From NCBI GenBank assembly GCA_964525015.1, contig CAZGFY010000024.1, positions 1 through 31,875 of the forward strand: a stretch of DNA of 31,875 nucleotides, in the 5' to 3' direction. The translations under genes and the position numbers were made by a program. Of this stretch, positions 24,349-31,657 are shown in pieces (within the stretch, counting starts at the first letter, position 1; each line of letters begins with the position of its first letter). The stretch is from RGIG3102 sp964525015. GTDB taxonomy: Bacteria; Bacillota; Clostridia; Oscillospirales; Ruminococcaceae. The notes below the pieces were generated by a model. The model was given only the letters and a program-made list of their open reading frames with translations. It was not told the origin of the DNA and made no database searches.

Positions 24349-24369
24349 ATATTTGATTTATAAGGTTTG

Positions 24370-24447
24370 TGGGGTGAATGATGGGATTCGAACCCACGAT
24401 CTCCAGTGCCACAAACTGGCGCTTTAACCGACTAAGCTACACTCACC
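24370..24447 (-). tRNA. tRNA-His (anticodon GTG)
   Basis: Acceptor GTGAGTG/CATTCAC with an encoded extra 5' G (G-1) opposite C73, as expected for tRNA-His. The anticodon stem is CCAGT/ACTGG with loop TTGTGGC (anticodon GTG), the T-arm is GTGGGTTCGAATCCCAT, and CCA is encoded. Confidence 0.97.
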
Positions 24448-24476
24448 GTGTATATATAATAAATCATCTAACAATT

Positions 24477-24553
<77 letters not shown>

Positions 24554-24571
24554 TAATCTCATTGCTTGAAA

Positions 24572-24600
24572 ATAATAACATATAATTCGCAACTTGTCAA
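24572..24600 (-). promoter_or_regulatory. Promoter of the tRNA-Arg-His-Gln cluster
   Basis: On the minus strand TTGACA (24600-24595), 17 bases, TATTAT (24577-24572), 18 bases before tRNA-Arg. Confidence 0.85.
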
Positions 24601-24708
24601 GCATATTTTAAAAAAAATCTTAAAAATATGAAAAATTTGATTTAAATAAGTTTTTAGTTTAGTGCTTGTTAAAAAGGATAATAATAAAATAAAAAAGGAG
24701 ATAGGCTG

Positions 24709-25206
24709 ATGACTAAGAATGAAAAACAAGAGTTAATTAAAAAAATAATAGAGTATACGGATGAAAATACTGATGAAGAACATTTTATTCATCAATTAAT
24801 GAGTGACAGTTCTTTTTATAATATAGAAAATGAAGAAAAACTGTCTTTTTCTCAAAAATCAGCAGATAAAATAGCAAAATTTGCAGGATCGTGGTTTTTT
24901 ATTCTTTGCTTTTCAATAGGTCTTGTTTTTTGGATAATTCTTAATATATATCTTGCCAATGTTTCAGTAGCATTTGATGCATACCCATTTGTTTTATTAA
25001 ATTTAGTGCTTTCTTGTATTGCAGCAATTCAAGCACCACTGGTTATGATGAGCCAAAATAGGCAGGAAGAAAAGGATAGGCAAAGAGCAAAAGAAGAATA
25101 TAAAATAAACCTAAAAAGCGAAATCATAATAGAGGATATGCACTATAAACTAGATAAGATAATTGAAAATCAGAATATTATAATAAATAAAAATATAAAT
25201 AAGTAA
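24709..25206 (+). CDS. DUF1003 family membrane protein
   Basis: A 165-residue protein with two transmembrane helices (about 62-84 and 92-113) and a charged C-terminal tail. The sequence DAYPFVLLNLVLSCIAAIQ followed by MMSQNRQEEKDRQR is the DUF1003 signature. The N-terminal 55 residues are hydrophilic and acidic. AAAAAGGAG precedes the ATG. Function in the family is not established. Confidence 0.88.
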   Translation: MTKNEKQELIKKIIEYTDENTDEEHFIHQLMSDSSFYNIENEEKLSFSQKSADKIAKFAGSWFFILCFSIGLVFWIILNIYLANVSVAFDAYPFVLLNLVLSCIAAIQAPLVMMSQNRQEEKDRQRAKEEYKINLKSEIIIEDMHYKLDKIIENQNIIINKNINK

Positions 25207-25239
25207 AACCAAGTGTTATTTAATTAACATAGAAAAACC

Positions 25240-25269
25240 TTGCTTTTATATAAGTGTATGATATATAAT
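25240..25269 (+). promoter_or_regulatory. Promoter of the pyrophosphatase gene
   Basis: TTGCTT (25240-25245), 18 bases, TATAAT (25264-25269), 43 bases before the ATG. Confidence 0.7.
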
Positions 25270-25312
25270 TATATAAAAAGATATTTATGAAAAGGCAAAG
25301 GAGCTATTAAAA

Positions 25313-25846
25313 ATGACAAATATTTGGCATGATATATCACCAAAAAGAATTACAGCAGACGATTTTATCGCTGTTATTGAAATTGAGCAAGGCTCAAAAA
25401 ATAAGTATGAACTTGATAAAGAAACAGGGCATATTATTCTAGATAGAATATTACACACATCAACTCACTATCCTGCAAACTATGGATTTATTCCAAGAAC
25501 ATATGCAGATGATAATGACCCACTAGACGTTTTAGTTTTATGCAGTCAAAGCATTATTCCTTTAAGTCTTGTAAGAGTTTATCCAATAGGTGTTATCACA
25601 ATGCTTGATGGTGGTAAACTAGATGAAAAAATTATCGCTATTCCTTTTGAAGATCCATCGTATAACACATATAAAGATATCTCGGATCTTCCAGCACATG
25701 TTTTTACAGAAATGAGCCACTTTTTCTCAGTTTATAAAAATCTAGAGAAAAAAGATACTGTTGTAAATGAAGTAAAAGGCGCAGAAGAAGCTAGAGAAAT
25801 TATCAGAAAATGCTGCGAAAATTATCTTGAGAAATTTTGCAAATGA
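25313..25846 (+). CDS. ppa: Inorganic diphosphatase, family I
   Basis: Cytoplasmic soluble pyrophosphatase that splits PPi to phosphate and so drives biosynthetic reactions. The signature D67-N-D69-P-L-D72 binds the metal ions; IEIEQGSKNKYELDKE and HYPANYGFIPRTY are the usual upstream active-site stretches. Length is 177 residues, a full family I enzyme. AAAGGAG precedes the ATG. After the TGA stop the same frame stays open for 22 more codons, almost all Lys, Arg, Ser, Thr or Gln, up to TAA at 25913-25915. This looks like the remains of a basic tail (see findings). Confidence 0.96.
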   Translation: MTNIWHDISPKRITADDFIAVIEIEQGSKNKYELDKETGHIILDRILHTSTHYPANYGFIPRTYADDNDPLDVLVLCSQSIIPLSLVRVYPIGVITMLDGGKLDEKIIAIPFEDPSYNTYKDISDLPAHVFTEMSHFFSVYKNLEKKDTVVNEVKGAEEAREIIRKCCENYLEKFCK

Positions 25847-25930
25847 AATGCAGACGATAAGAAAACATCGTTAAAAAAGAAAAGAACTAGCAAAAAACAA
25901 ACTAAAAAAGCTTAAAATTTATTAAATATA

Positions 25931-25964
25931 AAAAGCGATTTCTATTAATAGAAATCGCTTTTGC
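25931..25964. terminator. Bidirectional terminator between ppa and merR
   Basis: A perfect palindrome (25931-25946 with 25947-25962, core GCGATTTCTATTAATAGAAATCGC) with A and T runs on the two sides. Confidence 0.9.
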
Positions 25965-25968
25965 TTTA

Positions 25969-26349
25969 TTAAAAATAATTTCGAAGTTCTTCTTCTAAAA
26001 GGCTTTCTTCTTCATATCTTGATATTTTATATTTTAATCTTTTTAAAACAGCTTGTTCGTTTTTAATACGCTCTTCTAATAAATCTTTTTGATTAATTAA
26101 AATAGCTTTTCTTTCATTAAACGTGTGATTTCCCGTTTTAAAAAGCTCAACATATTCTTGAAGTGCTTCAATAGGGAGTCCTGCATTTCGCATACAGCGA
26201 ATAAACTGAACCCATTTACAATCCTCAGCAGTGTAATTACGAACTCCACTACTAGAGCGATTAACATGTGGGATAAGTCCGATTTTTTCATAATATCTTA
26301 ATGTGTCAGAAGAAATTTCATATAGTTTACTAACTTCGCCTATAGTCAT
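25969..26349 (-). CDS. MerR family regulator (AdhR/NmlR-like)
   Basis: A 126-residue MerR-type regulator. The N-terminus MTIGEVSKLYEISSDTLRYY is the winged helix, and RNYTAEDCKWVQFIRCMRNAG continues the DNA-binding domain. A long dimerisation coiled coil covers about residues 75-118. The overall sequence resembles the AdhR/NmlR branch, which answers to reactive aldehydes or redox stress and binds CTTGGAGT-type dyads. Cys residues lie at about 44 and 52. It is second in a minus-strand pair behind the ECF S-component gene, 36 bases apart, and a MerR-type promoter precedes that gene, so autoregulation is expected. Confidence 0.9.
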   Translation of the reverse strand: MTIGEVSKLYEISSDTLRYYEKIGLIPHVNRSSSGVRNYTAEDCKWVQFIRCMRNAGLPIEALQEYVELFKTGNHTFNERKAILINQKDLLEERIKNEQAVLKRLKYKISRYEEESLLEEELRNYF

Positions 26350-26385
26350 AGATATATCTATTCCTTTCTTGGTGTTTCCTGCCTT

Positions 26386-26910
26386 TTATAATTTGAAATA
26401 TTTTTCAGTAGCCTTTACTATCATTGGAACGATTATTAATTGTGCGATAATTCCAGGTATTGCTGAAAAAATTGCACCTGATAAAAACATTTCGAAAGTG
26501 AAAGCTGAGCCAGTTGAAGTGAGAAGTAGAAATTGAACACTACCCCAAACAATTCTGCCTGCTATCATAGATATTATAAGGCTTATATATAAATTAGCAA
26601 GTGTTTTTTTAGATTTTTTATAAAGAACTCCTGCAACAAGCCCGTATGCTGCCATCTCAAAAGCCATTGCAATAGAAACTGGAAATAATGGAGGCATACT
26701 AAAAAGAAGAGAACGAAGAATAGGAGATATAAAACCTACAGCAATTCCATAAGGTGCACCTAAAAGTAGTGCGCAAATATAAACTGGAAAATGCATAGGT
26801 GAGAGCATACTGCCGATTTGTGGGATTTGGCCTGTTAAAAATGGAAGAAATAGCGCTAGAGCAAGAAAAAATCCTGCAAGAGTTAGATTTCTAGTTTTGT
26901 TTTGTTTCAT
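26386..26910 (-). CDS. ECF transporter S component, substrate unknown
   Basis: The substrate-binding membrane subunit of an energy-coupling-factor importer. The 174 residues hold five to six hydrophobic helices, with the stretch SPMHFPVYICALLLGAPYG typical of one S-component group. No EcfA or EcfT genes are nearby, so it would use a shared module. AAAAGGAT precedes the ATG. The vitamin it binds cannot be read from the sequence, and no riboswitch is visible; a MerR-type promoter controls it instead. Confidence 0.85.
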   Translation of the reverse strand: MKQNKTRNLTLAGFFLALALFLPFLTGQIPQIGSMLSPMHFPVYICALLLGAPYGIAVGFISPILRSLLFSMPPLFPVSIAMAFEMAAYGLVAGVLYKKSKKTLANLYISLIISMIAGRIVWGSVQFLLLTSTGSAFTFEMFLSGAIFSAIPGIIAQLIIVPMIVKATEKYFKL

Positions 26911-26968
26911 AAGTAGTTTTAATCCTTTTTTATAATTATTTTATATCATCTAAAATGATACGATATAA

Positions 26969-26999
26969 AGTATACACCTTGGAGTGCACTCTAAGTCAA
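26969..26999 (-). promoter_or_regulatory. MerR-type promoter with 19-bp spacer and operator dyad
   Basis: On the minus strand TTGACT (26999-26994), a 19-base spacer and TATACT (26974-26969). The spacer holds the dyad CTTGGAGTGCACTCTAAG (26978-26995, plus-strand reading), imperfect at one pair. The over-long spacer with a central dyad is the known layout of MerR-activated promoters. It drives the ECF S-component and merR genes. Confidence 0.88.
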
Positions 27000-27006
27000 G
27001 TGTGAC

Positions 27007-27036
27007 TTGACTTTGTAGTTATTGATATAGTATAAT
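27007..27036 (+). promoter_or_regulatory. Promoter of the GGDEF gene
   Basis: TTGACT (27007-27012), 18 bases, TATAAT (27031-27036). Its -35 box is one arm of the perfect inverted repeat AAGTCAAGT-GTG-ACTTGACTT (26993-27013), whose other arm is the -35 box of the divergent MerR-type promoter. Confidence 0.82.
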
Positions 27037-27066
27037 CTAATAGTTAATTAATGAAAAGAGGCTTGT

Positions 27067-28230
27067 ATGATCAATAATATAAAAAAACTGTGGAAATTAA
27101 CAGTTGATAAAACCATAGAGGAAAAGAATAGCCTAGATCTTTGCAAAAAAGAAATTCAAGATAATAATGCATTGATACTTCAAACTATGCTTTTTGCTGT
27201 TTCTTTAATTCTTGCAGTTAATTTTTGGCAGTATTTATCATTAGCTATTTCAACGGGTGAAAAACTCAATATATTAGGGGTGATTTATCTTGGCGCAATG
27301 ATTTTAGCTATGATTATGTTTACATACATTAGATTTATATCAAGAAAATATGTTTTGCAAGCAATATATATAGTTTACACTCTAGCTTTTGTATATTCTT
27401 TTATGATAGGTGTTTCGGTACCAGATAATGTAACGGTAACCTTCTTACTGGTTTTATTTATGGTGTCAACTCTTTATATTGATAAAGGTATGAGAATTCA
27501 CTTTTTTATGACTATTGCCGTAGTTTTTTATGTTAATGCAATAGCGCCATACAAAAACCCAATCGTTTTACAAAGTGAAATAGAAAATGCATACACTGTT
27601 TTATTCCTGCTTTTTATTATTGGTACAATAGCTAGAAATTCAAGACTAGACGCTTTTGTTGCGCAAAATAGATTACACAAATACGCATATATTGATCAGT
27701 TAACTAATGTTAATAATAGAAGAAAGCTATTTGAAGATTTTGCAAAGCTAGAAAATATGGAATCATCAAAAAGGGTTACAGCGATTTCACTTTTAGATAT
27801 TGATAATTTTAAATTATATAATGATACATATGGACATGGGCTAGGAGATGAAGTTTTAAAAAAAATTGGAGAAACATTTAACAAGCTCCAAGAAAAAGGG
27901 GAAATTGTTTGTTATAGATATGGTGGAGAAGAGTTTGCGATAAAATTTATAGATTTAAATGAAAAACAAATTTATGAATATGCAAATAAAGTTTTAGAAG
28001 AAGTAAGGAAATTAAACATTGAACACAAGACAAGCTCACATAAAATAGTAACGATTAGTGTTGGTGTTGCACTTATGCTAGAAGATTGCGAACCCAAATT
28101 TGAATACGCCTTAAATATTGCAGATAAAGCATTATATAAAGCTAAAGAAAAAGGCAGAAATAAAATAGAAATATTAAATGCTTGCGAAGAAAATGAGTTA
28201 ATGGAATATAATAAAGTTCGTCAAAGATAA
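27067..28230 (+). CDS. Membrane diguanylate cyclase (GGDEF)
   Basis: A probable c-di-GMP synthase. The 387 residues hold six transmembrane helices (about 35-195) and a C-terminal GGDEF domain. The active site reads RYGGEEF (GGEEF at 286-290), and DIDNFKLYNDTYGH carries the metal-binding Asp. No RxxD inhibitory site precedes the GGEEF motif, so product inhibition at that site is not expected. It is divergent from the ECF/merR pair and shares the control region. The M28 peptidase gene follows after 24 bases, so the two are probably cotranscribed. The six-helix part has no named sensor family that I can identify. Confidence 0.92.
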   Translation: MINNIKKLWKLTVDKTIEEKNSLDLCKKEIQDNNALILQTMLFAVSLILAVNFWQYLSLAISTGEKLNILGVIYLGAMILAMIMFTYIRFISRKYVLQAIYIVYTLAFVYSFMIGVSVPDNVTVTFLLVLFMVSTLYIDKGMRIHFFMTIAVVFYVNAIAPYKNPIVLQSEIENAYTVLFLLFIIGTIARNSRLDAFVAQNRLHKYAYIDQLTNVNNRRKLFEDFAKLENMESSKRVTAISLLDIDNFKLYNDTYGHGLGDEVLKKIGETFNKLQEKGEIVCYRYGGEEFAIKFIDLNEKQIYEYANKVLEEVRKLNIEHKTSSHKIVTISVGVALMLEDCEPKFEYALNIADKALYKAKEKGRNKIEILNACEENELMEYNKVRQR

Positions 28231-28254
28231 ATTGCGAAAGAAGGTAGGCGATAT

Positions 28255-29169
28255 ATGACTGAGTTATCAAATAATATTTTAGAAAATTATAAGATAAGAA
28301 AATCAAAAAGGCAAAAGGATGAATTCATTAATTTAATTAAAGAGAATTATAATGAAGCAAATATCGAAGTGTCTAAAGGGATAATTAAAAGTAAAAATAT
28401 AGTTATCGGTGATGTAAAAAAGGCGAAAACTATTTTAGCAGCACACTACGATACACCAGCAAATATGCCTTTTCCAAATTTTCTAGCCCCCAAAAATATA
28501 TTTATAAGCGTTTTGTATCAGTTTTTAATAGTTTTTATAGGCCTTTTTATTATGGGAGTTGTTGCTTATTTAGTTTCGATAATAACAGATAATGTTTTGA
28601 TTATTTTAGCTGCTGAATATATAATGCTTTTTGGTTTAGTTTATCTATTAATGGCTGGAAAAGCAAATCCTAATAATTTAAATGATAACACTTCTGGCGT
28701 TATCACTTTAGTTGAAACTATGAATAAGCTTTCAGAAGAAGAAAGAGAAAAAACAGCATTTGTATTTTTTGATAATGAAGAACTTGGTCTTTTAGGCTCA
28801 AGAGCATTTAAAAAGAAATATAAAAATGAAATGAAAGAAAAACTACTAATAAATTTTGACTGCGTTTCAGATGGGGATTACTTTTTAATTATATGTAATA
28901 ATAAAACTGAAAAAATATATGGTGAAAAAATTAAAGAGAATATTACATCAAGCGAAGAAAAAACAGCGATAATAGATAAAGCGGCAAAAGCGCTATATCC
29001 ATCTGATCAGATGGGGTTCCCTATAAATATAGGTGTGGCGGCTTTTAATAAAAAACCGATTATAGGATATTATGTAGATAAAATCCATACAAAGCATGAC
29101 TTAGTTTTTCAAAAAGAAAATATTGAATTTTTAGCTAGTAGGTTTGCTAGATTAATAAAAAACATATAA
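28255..29169 (+). CDS. M28-family metallopeptidase with membrane hairpin in the catalytic domain
   Basis: A zinc aminopeptidase-type enzyme. The ligand set is readable: H64 (AAHYD), D144 (NDNTSG), E175/E176 (DNEELG, catalytic base and ligand), D202 (NFDCVSD) and H278 or H281 (HTKHD). Between the first and second ligands lie two hydrophobic helices (about 82-110 and 113-134), a likely membrane hairpin that ties the catalytic domain to the membrane; no signal peptide is seen, so the active site probably faces the cytoplasm. Length is 304. It follows the GGDEF gene after 24 bases and is closed by a terminator. The substrate is unknown. Confidence 0.88.
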   Translation: MTELSNNILENYKIRKSKRQKDEFINLIKENYNEANIEVSKGIIKSKNIVIGDVKKAKTILAAHYDTPANMPFPNFLAPKNIFISVLYQFLIVFIGLFIMGVVAYLVSIITDNVLIILAAEYIMLFGLVYLLMAGKANPNNLNDNTSGVITLVETMNKLSEEEREKTAFVFFDNEELGLLGSRAFKKKYKNEMKEKLLINFDCVSDGDYFLIICNNKTEKIYGEKIKENITSSEEKTAIIDKAAKALYPSDQMGFPINIGVAAFNKKPIIGYYVDKIHTKHDLVFQKENIEFLASRFARLIKNI

Positions 29170-29173
29170 AATT

Positions 29174-29206
29174 AATAGGGACAACAAATTAGTTGTTCCT
29201 ATTTTT
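29174..29206 (+). terminator. Terminator after the M28 gene
   Basis: AATAGGGACAAC (29174-29185) pairs with GTTGTTCCTATT (29192-29203) with one G-T pair, then a T run. Confidence 0.88.
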
Positions 29207-29291
29207 ATATATTAAAAAGAAAAAACTTTTAATTTTAATTAATGTGTGGTAAGATAATAAGGATAACAACCAATTTTATGGAGGAATACAC

Positions 29292-31094
29292 TTGAAACAA
29301 GAAAATATACGCAATTTTAGTATAATTGCTCATATAGATCACGGAAAATCAACACTTGCTGATAGACTTTTAGAAAAAACAGGAACAGTTGAAAAAAGGC
29401 TTATGGAAGCGCAGCTATTAGATAATATGGAAATCGAAAAAGAAAGAGGGATAACCATTAAAGCAAGAGCCGTAACGCTGAATTATAAAGCAAATAATGG
29501 CGAAACTTATGAATTTAATCTAATTGATACCCCAGGTCACGTTGACTTTGGGTATGAAGTTAGCCGTAGCCTTGCTGCTTGCGAGGGTGCAATATTAGTT
29601 GTAGATGCATCGCAAGGAATAGAAGCTCAAACTCTAGCTAACACATATATGGCAGTGGAGCACGGGCTTGAATTACTTCCAGTTTTAAATAAAATCGACC
29701 TGCCATCTGCAGACCCCGAAAGAATAGCGAATGAAGTTGAGGATGTTATAGGTATTCCTTGCCTTGATGCTCCTCGTATTTCAGCTAAAATGGGGATAGG
29801 TATAGAGGAAGTTTTAGAAAGATTAGTAACAGATATACCAGCTCCAAAAGGCGATGAAACAGCACCACTACAAGCTTTGATATTTGATAGCTACTACGAC
29901 ACATATAAAGGTGTTATTGTATATGTTAGAGTTATGCAAGGCTCTGTAAAAGCTGGCGATAAAATTAAAATGATGCAAACAGAAGCTGTTTTTGATGTTG
30001 TAGAAGTTGGGAAAATGGGTGCAAGTGATTCTGTTCCAACTAAAGAATTAAAAGCAGGCGAAGTTGGATATATAACAGCCTCTATTAAATCAGTTAAGGA
30101 TACAAGGGTTGGCGATACTGTAACACTTTTTGCAAATCCTGCTCTGGAAGCCCTACCTGGATATAAAAAAATAACACCAATGGTTTACTGTGGTATCTAC
30201 CCAGCTGATGGCGCTAGGTATACAGATTTAAGAGAAGCTCTAGAAAAATTACAATTAAATGATGCCTCATTAGTGTTTGAGCCTGAAACATCGGTGGCTT
30301 TAGGATTTGGCTTTAGATGCGGATTTTTAGGGCTTTTACATTTAGAGATTATAAATGAAAGGCTTGAAAGAGAATTTGATTTAGATTTAGTTACAACTGC
30401 ACCAAGCGTTGAGTATAAACTTTTATTAACAGATGGTACAGAAATGTTTATAGACAACCCAACAAACTATCCAGACCCTGTTAGAATAGATAGAAGTGAA
30501 GAGCCAATCGTTGACGCTCATATCTACACTCCAAAAGACTATGTAGGACAAATTATGGATTTATGTCAGGATAGACGTGGCATTTTTAAAGATATGAAAT
30601 ATCTAGATGAAAATAGAGTTGATTTACACTACGAACTGCCACTTGGTGAAATAGTTTACGATTTCTTTGATGCAATTAAAAGCAGAAGTAAGGGATATGC
30701 AAGCTACGAATACGAATTTAAAGGCTTTATGCCGTCAAAATTAGTTAGATTAGATATCTTACTAAATGGAGATTCTGTTGATGCTCTTTCTTTAATCGTT
30801 CACGCTGATAAAGCGTATGAGAGGGGAAGAAAAATGGCAGAAAAATTAAAAGATAATATTCCAAGACAGATGTTTGAAGTACCAATTCAAGCAGCTATTG
30901 GAGGAAAAGTTATCGCTAGGGAAACAGTTAGGGCTATGCGTAAAGATGTTTTAGCAAAATGTTATGGTGGCGATATTACAAGAAAGAAAAAACTTCTTGA
31001 AAAACAAAAAGAAGGTAAAAAGAAAATGCGTCAGCTAGGAAGTGTTGAAGTTCCAAGTGAAGCGTTCACAGCAGTTTTGAAATTAGATGATTAA
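29292..31094 (+). CDS. lepA: Elongation factor 4
   Basis: A ribosome-associated GTPase of the LepA/EF4 family. G motifs are clear: AHIDHGKST (G1), DTPGHVDF (G3) and NKIDLP (G4), plus the switch stretch ERGITIKA. The LepA-specific C-terminal domain ends in YGGDITRKKKLLEKQKEGKK and the conserved SVEVPSEAF. Length is 600 residues, as expected. The start is TTG 29292, seven bases after GGAGG (29280-29284); MKQENIRNFS fits the family N-terminus. In many Firmicutes lepA precedes hemN or hrcA; here a terminator and an unusual repeat follow. Confidence 0.98.
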   Translation: MKQENIRNFSIIAHIDHGKSTLADRLLEKTGTVEKRLMEAQLLDNMEIEKERGITIKARAVTLNYKANNGETYEFNLIDTPGHVDFGYEVSRSLAACEGAILVVDASQGIEAQTLANTYMAVEHGLELLPVLNKIDLPSADPERIANEVEDVIGIPCLDAPRISAKMGIGIEEVLERLVTDIPAPKGDETAPLQALIFDSYYDTYKGVIVYVRVMQGSVKAGDKIKMMQTEAVFDVVEVGKMGASDSVPTKELKAGEVGYITASIKSVKDTRVGDTVTLFANPALEALPGYKKITPMVYCGIYPADGARYTDLREALEKLQLNDASLVFEPETSVALGFGFRCGFLGLLHLEIINERLEREFDLDLVTTAPSVEYKLLLTDGTEMFIDNPTNYPDPVRIDRSEEPIVDAHIYTPKDYVGQIMDLCQDRRGIFKDMKYLDENRVDLHYELPLGEIVYDFFDAIKSRSKGYASYEYEFKGFMPSKLVRLDILLNGDSVDALSLIVHADKAYERGRKMAEKLKDNIPRQMFEVPIQAAIGGKVIARETVRAMRKDVLAKCYGGDITRKKKLLEKQKEGKKKMRQLGSVEVPSEAFTAVLKLDD

Positions 31095-31101
31095 TATAGA
31101 T

Positions 31102-31139
31102 AAGATACCATTTTATAAAACTTGGTATCTTATTTTTTT
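31102..31139 (+). terminator. lepA terminator
   Basis: AAGATACCA (31102-31110) pairs exactly with TGGTATCTT (31123-31131), then a T run. It directly abuts the 272-bp inverted element. Confidence 0.9.
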
Positions 31140-31140
31140 A

Positions 31141-31412
31141 GGGTGAGCGATATAATCCAAGCCAGCCTAAAATCTGATAAATTTTTCCTAAAACTGCGTT
31201 AAATTCACTTATAAGGCGAAAGCATTATTTCGTAAATTTGCCTTGTTTTATAAAAAATTTATTGGATTTTAGGTCACAGATTTCAAAATTAAAAAATCCT
31301 TTATATCAAGGCAAAGGCTTGAAATAATACTTAATGTCTTATGAGAGCCTTTAACGCAGATAGAAAGAGATTTTTTTGTTTTTGAAACTGGTTTGGACTA
31401 TATCGTTCACCC
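31141..31412. repeat. 272-bp two-armed inverted-repeat element
   Basis: The ends are inverted repeats of 25 bp with 22 matches: 31141-31165 (GGGTGAGCGATATAATCCAA...) and the complement of 31388-31412. Inside, the two halves are homologous in inverted orientation. Each arm has its own stem: 31166-31186 with 31252-31273 on the left, and about 31281-31299 with 31368-31387 on the right. The stem sequences differ between arms but stay complementary within each arm. The arm loops share CTGCGTTAAA (31194-31203; complement at 31350-31359) and TTTGCCTTG (31237-31245; complement at 31307-31315). No coding frame or clear target duplication is seen. Confidence 0.85.
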
Positions 31413-31467
31413 ATAGAAAATCAATTCCAAAAATAGGATTTCACAAAATTCACACATTTAAATTTTA

Positions 31468-31554
31468 ATGTAACAAAAAAACATAGCAAATGTAACGTTT
31501 TTTTTGTCAAGCAGTTTGAAATGTAACTATCATGTAACAAAAAAATGGTATAAT
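31468..31554 (+). promoter_or_regulatory. Promoter with four ATGTAAC heptamers
   Basis: ATGTAAC occurs at 31468-31474, 31490-31496, 31521-31527 and 31532-31538, all in the same direction, at steps of 22, 31 and 11 bp (about 2, 3 and 1 helical turns). A consensus TATAAT lies at 31549-31554, ten bases after the last copy. No -35 box is present at the right distance (the sequence there is ACTATC), so activation by a protein on the heptamers is likely. Confidence 0.7.
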
Positions 31555-31657
31555 ATTCTTAAATTAAAAATGATTTAAGCAAAAACTTACCAAATAATTG
31601 TAAATTATACAGCATAAATTGAAAATATATTTTAATAGTTTTAAGGAGATGAATTAA

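Noticed and set aside
26303..26536. Plus-strand open frame over the ECF/merR junction
   Set aside because: Overlaps two well-supported minus-strand genes and has no ribosome binding site.
26911..27066. Riboswitch before the ECF S-component gene
   Set aside because: The leader is short and AT-rich with no recognisable aptamer; a MerR-type promoter explains regulation.
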